Source: Pseudomonadota bacterium (GTDB taxonomy: Bacteria > Pseudomonadota > Alphaproteobacteria > Acetobacterales > Acetobacteraceae). From it: DNA of 63,538 bases. The stretch is from the NCBI GenBank assembly GCA_021808055.1, contig JAKBCH010000006.1:1-63538 (forward strand), given 5' to 3'. This document shows, in pieces, positions 57,324 to 63,538 of this stretch (within the stretch, counting starts at the first letter, position 1; each line of letters starts with the position of its first letter). The translations under genes and the position numbers were made by a program. Below the pieces are notes generated by a model. The model had not been told where the DNA came from and did no database searches. It worked only from the letters and a program-made list of their open reading frames with translations.

Positions 57324-58802
57324 TCATTCATGAAACGTATCAAGGTCGGCAAACCGCGTGAACTCGCCTTCGAAAAACAGATCGATTTTGCCGGTCGGCC
57401 CATGGCGCTGCTTGGCGATAATCAGCTCCGCCTTCTGGTAGACGGTCTGCATATCCGCCTTCCATTTCTCATGCGCTTCCTGGAACTTGTCGTCGCGTTC
57501 ATAGCTGGTGATCTTCGGCTCCTTCTGCGCCAGATAATAATCATCCCGATACACGAACATCACCATATCCGCGTCCTGCTCAATCGAGCCAGATTCACGC
57601 AAATCCGAAAGCTGCGGGCGCTTATCGTCGCGGGATTCGACCGAGCGGGAAAGCTGAGAAAGCGCAATCACCGGCACCGCGAGCTCCTTCGCAATCGCTT
57701 TCAGCCCTTGCGTAATCTGGCTGATCTCCAGCACGCGGCTTTCCGGCCTTGTGCCCAATGATGGCCGCATGAGCTGCAGATAATCCACAATCACCAGCCC
57801 CAGCCCCTGGGTGCGTTGCAAACGGCGGCAGCGCGTGCGCAGGGCCGAGAGCGTAATCGCCGGGGTATCGTCAATCACCAGCGGAATATCGGCAATCTCG
57901 CGGGAAACGCGCACAAACGTGTCGAAATCCTTGGTAGAAATTTCACCGCGCCGGATTTTATCACCCGAAACCCGCGCCTCTTCAGCCAGCAAACGTGTCG
58001 CCAACTGGTCGGCACTCATTTCCAGGGAAAATATCGCCACGCATTGTTTGGCCAGCGCGTTCGGATTCTCGGCCCTGGCATTGGCCAGCATCGCCTTGGC
58101 CGCGCCAAATGCAATTTTGGTGGCCAAAGCAGTTTTGCCCATGCCCGGCCGGCCGGCCAGAATAATCAAATCCGATTTATGCAGCCCGCCGGTGCGTTTG
58201 TTCAAGTCCCGCAAGCCCGTATCCAGCCCCGAAACCGAACCCTGGTTGCGAAACGCCTTCTCCGCCAGGTCGATGGCCTGAATCAGCGCATCGTGGAAAG
58301 AAATCCCCTTGCCCTCGGCCCCGCCCTTGGTGGCGAGGTTGAACAGCGCCTGCTCGGCTTTTTCAATCTGCGCGCCGCCATCCAGCTCCGGCTCAGCGGC
58401 ATAGGCGTCATTCACTGTCACTTCGCCGATATCGATCAACTGGCGGCGCAGCCAGGCGTCATGAATCAGCCGCCCATAATCCCCGGCATTGATGATACCG
58501 ACCATGGCGGAGAGCAATTGCGCCAGATACGCCGTGCCGCCCACCTCCTCCAGCACGCCGGAATGCTCCAGCTCGGCGCGCAGCGTGATCGGGTCGGCCA
58601 CCTGGTTCTGCTCGCACCGCCGTGCGATGGCCTGGAAAATGCGGCCATGAATGGGGTCGGCGAAATGCTCATGCGTCAGAAAGTCGGAAACCCGCTCGAA
58701 CGCCTTATTATTGGCCAGCAGCGCGCCCAGCAGTGCCTGCTCGGCCTGGGCATTGCTGGGGGGAAGCCGCTGCGGGAAGCCGGGGGGGTCGAAAGAATCC
58801 AT
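57324..58802 (-). CDS. dnaB: Replicative DNA helicase DnaB
   Basis: 492 residues. The N-terminal helical domain begins PPSNAQAEQALLGALLANN. The RecA-like core contains Walker A GRPGMGKTALATKIA, the SLEMSADQLATRLL motif, VIVDYLQLM and ALSQLSRSVE followed by DLRESGSIEQDADMVMFVYRD. DnaB unwinds DNA at the replication fork. No intein is present. The tail GPTGKIDLFFEGEFTRFADL is typical. It is the first gene of a run with alr and mlaEF. Confidence 0.97.
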   Translation of the reverse strand: MDSFDPPGFPQRLPPSNAQAEQALLGALLANNKAFERVSDFLTHEHFADPIHGRIFQAIARRCEQNQVADPITLRAELEHSGVLEEVGGTAYLAQLLSAMVGIINAGDYGRLIHDAWLRRQLIDIGEVTVNDAYAAEPELDGGAQIEKAEQALFNLATKGGAEGKGISFHDALIQAIDLAEKAFRNQGSVSGLDTGLRDLNKRTGGLHKSDLIILAGRPGMGKTALATKIAFGAAKAMLANARAENPNALAKQCVAIFSLEMSADQLATRLLAEEARVSGDKIRRGEISTKDFDTFVRVSREIADIPLVIDDTPAITLSALRTRCRRLQRTQGLGLVIVDYLQLMRPSLGTRPESRVLEISQITQGLKAIAKELAVPVIALSQLSRSVESRDDKRPQLSDLRESGSIEQDADMVMFVYRDDYYLAQKEPKITSYERDDKFQEAHEKWKADMQTVYQKAELIIAKQRHGPTGKIDLFFEGEFTRFADLDTFHE

Positions 58803-58897
58803 GCGCGCGGTTCTTACCTCAGCCCATCCCGGCAGGAAACATCAGGGCAGGCCCCCTGCCGGTGTATATCGGGGAAAAGCGACCAAAACCCGGAGGG

Positions 58898-59902
58898 TCA
58901 GAACAACCTGTCCGGCACCAGCAGAATTTTGCCTGTATGCCCCGCGCGTTCCATCTCCGCATGGGCCTCATCTGCCCTTGAAAGCGGCAGCACCAGGCTC
59001 GTCACCGGCTTCACCTTGCCTGCCTCCAATAATGGCCACACCTGCGCGCGCAGCTCTTGCGCCACTCTCGCCTTGAAATCCGCCGGGCGGCTGCGCAATG
59101 TGGAGCCAGTGTAGACCAGGCGCTTGAGCATCACCGGCATCAGGTTAATCTCAACCTTCGAACCCAGGGCGAACGCAATCTGCACAATCCGCCCGCCGGG
59201 CGATGCCGCTTTGATGTTTCGCTCGATATAGGGCCCGCCTACAATATCGAGAATCACATCAGCCCCGCCTGCCTCCTTGCGGACAATCTCAACAAAATCC
59301 TCCGCCTCGTAATCTATCACGCGGTCAGCCCCCAGCGTGCGGCATAAATCGCACCGCGCGGCTTGGGTGTCGGTCGTGAACACCTTGGCGCCAAACGCAT
59401 GGCCAAGCTGAATGGCGGTGGTGCCAATGCCGCCCGCGCCGCCATGCACCAACAGCGTCTCGCCCGCCTGCAGCCCCGCGCCGATGAAAATATTGCTCCA
59501 TACAGTGAAGAACGTTTCCGGCAGCCCGGCGGCGTCGCGCGTGCTCACTCCCTTGGGAACAGGCAGGCAATGCCTGGCATCCACGGCGCAATATTCGGCA
59601 TAGCCACCGCCATTGGTGAGTGCGGTGGCGTAATCGCCTACCTGCCAGCCGCTCACGCCCTCGCCCAGTGCGACAATTTTGCCAGCAACCTCAAGCCCCA
59701 TCAGGTCAGAAGCCCCGGGCGGTGGCGGATACAACCCCTTGCGCTGCATCATGTCAGGGCCGTTCACCCCTGCCGATTCCACCGCAATCAGCACCTCGCC
59801 TTTTGCCGCCACGGGCGTCGGGCGGCGGCCAACGGCCAACACCTCCGGGCCGCCAGCCCCGTGCGCTTCGGCAACCTGCATATCTTCTGGCAAGGGCATC
59901 AT
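58898..59902 (-). CDS. NAD(P)H quinone oxidoreductase, PIG3/QorB-like MDR protein
   Basis: 334 residues. A zinc-free MDR enzyme: VESAGVNGPDMMQRKGLYPPPPGASDLMGLE is visible as the VNGPDMMQRKG and PPPPGASD motifs of the TIGR02824 (PIG3) family. The NADPH site is VHGGAGGIGTTAIQLG. It is likely a quinone or enal reductase. It differs from the QOR at 25347-26318, which is closer to QOR1. It precedes dnaB by 95 bp on the same strand. A 248-bp gap separates it from nrdJ. Confidence 0.9.
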   Translation of the reverse strand: MMPLPEDMQVAEAHGAGGPEVLAVGRRPTPVAAKGEVLIAVESAGVNGPDMMQRKGLYPPPPGASDLMGLEVAGKIVALGEGVSGWQVGDYATALTNGGGYAEYCAVDARHCLPVPKGVSTRDAAGLPETFFTVWSNIFIGAGLQAGETLLVHGGAGGIGTTAIQLGHAFGAKVFTTDTQAARCDLCRTLGADRVIDYEAEDFVEIVRKEAGGADVILDIVGGPYIERNIKAASPGGRIVQIAFALGSKVEINLMPVMLKRLVYTGSTLRSRPADFKARVAQELRAQVWPLLEAGKVKPVTSLVLPLSRADEAHAEMERAGHTGKILLVPDRLF

Positions 59903-59955
59903 CCTTGTCTCCTTCTCATCGCGTCAAAGCGTTCTGCCAATCCGCCACAGAATGA

Positions 59956-60189
59956 ACCCAAGCCCCCGGCGATGCAACCTGGCGGCAACTTGCAACCCAC
60001 CTCGCGGAGCGTAACATCAACACCCGCCCTCGCGGCAAAAAAGCAACCCGCCACACGATGCAGGGCAACGCGCTATATGCCGCCTGGGATATTGTTGAAT
60101 CCGGCGCATCCCGCGCCACCCTGCGCCTTGCTACACGCCCGCGCGGCACCTCACCCGCATTTGGACCAGCCGCAATGCAGACAACTTAA
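59956..60189 (+). pseudogene. Possible serine-recombinase helix-turn-helix remnant
   Basis: The plus-strand frame from 59956 to the stop at 60187-60189 encodes about 77 residues with no good start codon. The first part, DATWRQLATHLAERNINTRPRG (positions about 59972-60040), resembles the C-terminal HTH of serine recombinases/resolvases, where a helix W/S-x-x-I-A-x-x-L-N-x-R-G-I-x-T-P-R-G is typical. The rest does not look conserved. It lies in the 248-bp gap and its end overlaps the 3' end of nrdJ on the other strand. Weak: short and without other recombinase sequence. Confidence 0.35.
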
Positions 60190-62448
60190 GCATCCCGCCT
60201 CGCGCACCACCCCAGGCTGGCTGCATTTCGGGCACAAACTTCCCAAAGGCGAAGCGTCAGCCTGCATCTTTTTATCTTTCACCGGCAACCGTTCATCATC
60301 CAGCACCAGAAACCCGGTCTCGATCATGTGCTTTTCAATCACATCGCCAATCGCCGCCACCAGCGAGGGCACATACCGCCCCTGGGACCACTGCCCACCT
60401 CGCGGATCGAACACCTGCTTCAGCTCCTCGGCCACAAACGCCACCTCGCCGCCACGCCTGAACACCGCCGAGATCATCCGCGTGAGGGCCACAACCCAGG
60501 CATAATGCTCAAGATTCTTCGAGTTCACGAAAATCTCGAACGGCCGGCGCACGCCATCCTGCTCGATATCGTTAATCGTCACATACATCGCATGTTCGCT
60601 ATCCGGCCAACGCAGCTTATAGGTCGCCCCCACCAGCCTGTCAGCGCGTACCAGCAATTCCGGGCCATATTCATCCGCACGCTTGGCTGCCAGCTTCTTC
60701 TCCCCGGCAGGCGGTTTCACCTCCAGCACGGAACCTGTAACATCATTTGGCCGGTACGTGGTGCAGCCCTTGCAGCCGCTGCGGTAAGCGTCAAGGTAAA
60801 CCTCCTGAAACGCATCGAAGCTGATATCCGCTGGCACATTCACGGTTTTTGAAATGGCGCTGTCCACATGCGCCTGCACGGCGGCCTGCATCCGCACATG
60901 CTCCGCCGGATTCAAATCCTGCGCGGTCACAAAATATTCAGGCAACGCCGCGTCTTCTCCGAATTTTGCTCGCCACAGCCGCAACGCATAATCGGTCACT
61001 TCCTCCTCGCTTCTGGTGCCATCGCGTTGCAAAACCTTGCGCGTGTAAGCGAGTGCGAAAACCGGCTCCACACCGGAGGAAACATTATCCGCCACCAGCG
61101 AGATGGTGCCCGTGGGGGCAATGGAGGTGAGCAGCGCATTGCGAATGCCATGCTGGTTAATCGCATCGCGCACATCGTCATCCAACGCGCTAATGGTCTC
61201 GCCCGCCAGATATTTCGCGCGGTCAAAAAGCGGAAACGCGCCCTTTTCCGCTGCAAGTTTCACGGAGGCCATATACGCCGCCCGCTCCACCTGCCGCGCC
61301 CAATCCTTGGCCCGCGCCGCCGCTTCCACGCTGCCATAGCGCAACCCGCACATCATCAGCGCATCCGCGAGGCCCGTCATGCCGAGGCCAATGCGCCGCT
61401 TCGCCTCCGCCTCCTGGCGTTGCTGTTCCAGCGGAAAACCGGACGCATCGATGGTGTTATCCATCATGCGGATGGCCGTGCCTACAAGCTCGGCCAGTTC
61501 CGTTTCGTCGATATGCGCCTCGTCGCTGAACGGCTCGCGCACCAGCCGCGCCAGGTTGATGGAACCCAGCAGACACGCGCCATAAGGCGGCAGCGGTTGC
61601 TCCCCGCACGGGTTGGTGGCGTGAATCGTTTCGCAATAATATAAATTATTCCGTGCATTGATCCGGTCGATAAAAATCACCCCCGGCTCGGCATATTCAT
61701 AAGTCGCGCGGGTAATCCTGTCCCACAGCTCGCGGGCGCGTAAGCTGCGGTAAACCTGGTTGTTGAACTTCAACGCCCAGACGGTATCCAGCTCCACCGC
61801 CTTCATGAAATCATCGGTCACCAGCACGGAAAGATTGAAATTGCGCAAGCGGCCCTTCTCGCGCTTGGCCGCAATGAACTCCTCAATATCCGGGTGGTCA
61901 CAGCGCATCACCGCCATCATTGCCCCGCGCCGCGCCCCGGCGGACATGATGGTGCGGCACATCGAATCCCACACATCCATGAAGGAGAGCGGGCCGGAAG
62001 CATCCGCGCCCACGCCACGCACCGGCGCGCCCTTGGGCCGCAGCGATGAGAAATCATACCCGATGCCGCCACCCTGCTGCATGGTCAGCGCCGCCTCGCG
62101 CAGATGCGCGAAAATCCGGCCGAGATCGTCCTCGATATCGCCCATCACGAAGCAGTTAAACAGCGTCACCCGCCGCGCCGTGCCCGCACCGGAGAGGATG
62201 CGCCCAGCGGGGATAAACCGAAAACTCTCCAGCGCCTTATAAAACGGCGCCTCCCACTTGCCCGGCTCTTTCTCCACCTCGGCCAGGGCACGAGCCACAC
62301 GCCGCCACATATCCTCCACGCTGCCATCCACCGGCACGCCCGCATCGTCTTTCAGCCGGTATTTCGCATCCCATATCTGCGCGGATATCGGCGCCATCGT
62401 ATCCAACACGGAGCTGTTTGATGCCTGAAAATCCGCCTGAATATCCAT
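60151..62448 (-). CDS. nrdJ: Adenosylcobalamin-dependent (class II) ribonucleotide reductase
   Basis: 765 residues. Class II RNR makes dNTPs with a coenzyme-B12 radical and needs no oxygen or separate radical subunit. Visible parts: RFIPAGRILSGAGT, FNCFVMGD (active-site Cys), MQQGGGIGYDFSSLRPKG, the radical-site NPCGEQPLPPYGACLLGS, and TGTISLVADNVSSGVEP. The C-terminus ends in a Cys-rich zinc-ribbon-like tail, CPKCSQPG and CLSCLHCGWSKCG. GGAAAA lies before ATG 62448. cobS follows upstream on the same strand (91 bp), a sensible link to B12 supply. No B12 riboswitch is seen in that gap. Confidence 0.96.
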   Translation of the reverse strand: MDIQADFQASNSSVLDTMAPISAQIWDAKYRLKDDAGVPVDGSVEDMWRRVARALAEVEKEPGKWEAPFYKALESFRFIPAGRILSGAGTARRVTLFNCFVMGDIEDDLGRIFAHLREAALTMQQGGGIGYDFSSLRPKGAPVRGVGADASGPLSFMDVWDSMCRTIMSAGARRGAMMAVMRCDHPDIEEFIAAKREKGRLRNFNLSVLVTDDFMKAVELDTVWALKFNNQVYRSLRARELWDRITRATYEYAEPGVIFIDRINARNNLYYCETIHATNPCGEQPLPPYGACLLGSINLARLVREPFSDEAHIDETELAELVGTAIRMMDNTIDASGFPLEQQRQEAEAKRRIGLGMTGLADALMMCGLRYGSVEAAARAKDWARQVERAAYMASVKLAAEKGAFPLFDRAKYLAGETISALDDDVRDAINQHGIRNALLTSIAPTGTISLVADNVSSGVEPVFALAYTRKVLQRDGTRSEEEVTDYALRLWRAKFGEDAALPEYFVTAQDLNPAEHVRMQAAVQAHVDSAISKTVNVPADISFDAFQEVYLDAYRSGCKGCTTYRPNDVTGSVLEVKPPAGEKKLAAKRADEYGPELLVRADRLVGATYKLRWPDSEHAMYVTINDIEQDGVRRPFEIFVNSKNLEHYAWVVALTRMISAVFRRGGEVAFVAEELKQVFDPRGGQWSQGRYVPSLVAAIGDVIEKHMIETGFLVLDDERLPVKDKKMQADASPLGSLCPKCSQPGVVREAGCLSCLHCGWSKCG

Positions 62449-62539
62449 GTCGTTTTCCTTGAATGAACTGCGGGTGCCAAAGCAGAGACTCGGGAACCGA
62501 TCAGAACCATATCAAGCCCCGGTTAGCGCCGCCACTATT

Positions 62540-63277
62540 TCAAGCATGCGCGGCCAGCACGCATAACCCCGCAGTTTCAGCCAAAATTTGCCCCGCCCCC
62601 AGCACATCGCCGGTAAATCCGCCAATCTGGCGCTTCGCCAGCACAGCAACAGCCGCCAGCGCCACCGCCATCGCTGCAAATACCGCTAAAAAATGCCAAA
62701 ACACCAGCGCCGCCAGCGCCAACCCCGCCAGCACCGGGGCGCGAGTCATACCACCACCCGCCGCCTGGCCCAGCCCATCCGCCCGGGCAGGCGGCAGCGC
62801 CAGCATCACCACCGGCAGCAGCGCCCGGCTCAACGCGCCGATGGCCGCCAGCCGCCACACCATGCCCGGCGCGGGCAACGCCGCCAAACACGCCGCCCGT
62901 AGCCCCAGCGTCAGCACCAGAGCCACCACCCCGTAGCTGCCAATCCGGCTGTCGCGCATAATTTCGAGCTTGGCGGCCCGGGTGCGCCCACCACCAAAGC
63001 CGTCGGCCATATCCGCCAGCCCGTCCTCGTGCATCGCCCCGGTGAGCGCCATGCTGGCCCCCAGCGCCAGCAGCGCGGCAGCCAAAGGCGGCAGCCCCGT
63101 CCGTGCCGCCAGCCAGAACACCAACCCGGAAGCCGCGCCCAAAACAGCGCCCACAGCCGGGTATGCCCAAACGGCATCGGCCATGGGCGGCGGTGTTTGC
63201 AGCCGCCCCATCGGCAGGCGACTCAACAGCATAAAGGCCAGCCGCGTTTCATCCCACCGGCGGCAGAAGGCGCTCAT
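62540..63277 (-). CDS. cobS: Adenosylcobinamide-GDP ribazoletransferase
   Basis: 245 residues, about six membrane segments. CobS joins alpha-ribazole to GDP-cobinamide in the last steps of B12 assembly. Motifs RLPMG near the N-terminus, [38 protein letters not shown] (seen as its [15 protein letters not shown] and RDSRIGSYG blocks) contain the metal-binding acidic residues. It overlaps cobT by 4 bp. Confidence 0.95.
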   Translation of the reverse strand: MSAFCRRWDETRLAFMLLSRLPMGRLQTPPPMADAVWAYPAVGAVLGAASGLVFWLAARTGLPPLAAALLALGASMALTGAMHEDGLADMADGFGGGRTRAAKLEIMRDSRIGSYGVVALVLTLGLRAACLAALPAPGMVWRLAAIGALSRALLPVVMLALPPARADGLGQAAGGGMTRAPVLAGLALAALVFWHFLAVFAAMAVALAAVAVLAKRQIGGFTGDVLGAGQILAETAGLCVLAAHA

Positions 63278-63538
63278 GCGCCGGAAACACCCGCCTCAGC
63301 AAAGGTAGACATTCCATCATGCGCCGCCAGGGCCGCGCGCACCACGCCTAGCGCCACAGCGGCCCCGCTGCCCTCGCCCAGCCGCATGCCCAGCGCCAGC
63401 AGCGGGGTTTTGCCCAGCTTTTCCAGCAACCGGGCATGGCCAGGCTCGGCACTCACATGCGCGGCCAGGCAATGCGCCAGCGCGCCCACGCCCGAAGCCT
63501 CCAGCACGGCAGCGGCAGCGGTGCAGATAAACCCATCC
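63274..63538 (-). CDS. cobT: Nicotinate-nucleotide-dimethylbenzimidazole phosphoribosyltransferase, C-terminal part (truncated by window edge)
   Basis: The minus-strand frame is open to the window edge, so the N-terminal part lies beyond it. The visible 87 residues match the CobT C-terminus: [33 protein letters not shown] and [15 protein letters not shown] with the catalytic-type Glu. CobT activates dimethylbenzimidazole to alpha-ribazole phosphate, the substrate line for CobS. It overlaps cobS by 4 bp, so both sit in one B12 operon ahead of nrdJ. Confidence 0.94.
   Translation of the reverse strand, partial: DGFICTAAAAVLEASGVGALAHCLAAHVSAEPGHARLLEKLGKTPLLALGMRLGEGSGAAVALGVVRAALAAHDGMSTFAEAGVSGA

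Noticed and set aside
62449..62539. Cobalamin riboswitch upstream of nrdJ
   Set aside because: The gap is only 91 bp and shows no B12-box-like conserved core; too short for a full element.

Overview
The window is a dense stretch of high-GC (roughly 60-65% by eye) bacterial chromosome with almost no gaps. It looks like an alphaproteobacterium, most likely an acidophilic member of the Acetobacteraceae (Acidocella/Acidiphilium-like). The evidence is a PetP/PetR-type regulator pair, a trpEGDC-moaC-moeA-lexA cluster with a GTTC-N7-GTTC LexA box, a cobalamin-dependent ribonucleotide reductase beside cobS/cobT, a Hint_2-domain protein and an NDUFA9-like SDR. The genus is inference. No rRNA, tRNA, CRISPR array, intact mobile element or phage was seen.

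Layout: 1-3520 holds the end of rmuC, a SCO1 lipoprotein, an amine-oxidase-like flavoenzyme and a COG1237-type metallo-beta-lactamase-fold protein. 3590-8607 has argJ and a parvulin PPIase divergent from secA. 8608-10758 is an interspersed repeat and the coupled yqgE-rdgB-GDPD genes. 10872-16391 is an envelope/secretion stretch: peroxiredoxin, GT2-GtrA, GT39-like transferase, an AT-rich 315-bp gap, a Hint protein and an acyltransferase. 16502-20125 is ilvE, then petP-petR-histidine kinase. 20122-24784 on the minus strand has an NDUFA9-like SDR overlapping an orphan NuoB/HycG-like iron-sulfur subunit, then trpS, murJ, a 140-bp palindrome and a CHAP lipoprotein. 24889-28187 is ogt, a quinone oxidoreductase, a PAP2 phosphatase and an LplT-like transporter. 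28234-31728 is a two-domain cold-shock protein, a DEAD-box helicase and an atypical SDR.

31868-40128 (minus) reads ppiD-trpE-trpG-trpD-trpC-moaC-moeA, then lexA with its own SOS box. 40225-43088 is tpiA-secG-pyrG. 43174-44044 is a frameshifted sulfotransferase-like gene. 44163-48797 is a lipoprotein, pyrD, a HAD phosphatase, ydfG and comM. 48798-51734 is a large repeat-containing double glycosyltransferase. 51758-54685 is bioB-bioA divergent from bioD. 54698-58802 is dnaB-alr-mlaE-mlaF, and 58898-63538 is a quinone oxidoreductase, nrdJ, cobS and a partial cobT.

Most genes are core metabolism and envelope biogenesis. The unusual items are the NuoB-like/NDUFA9-like coupled pair, the long palindrome upstream of murJ, a dispersed repeat found beside secA and beside lexA, three genes (moeA, the sulfotransferase, comM) that each look as if they carry one extra base, and the Hint protein behind an AT-rich gap.
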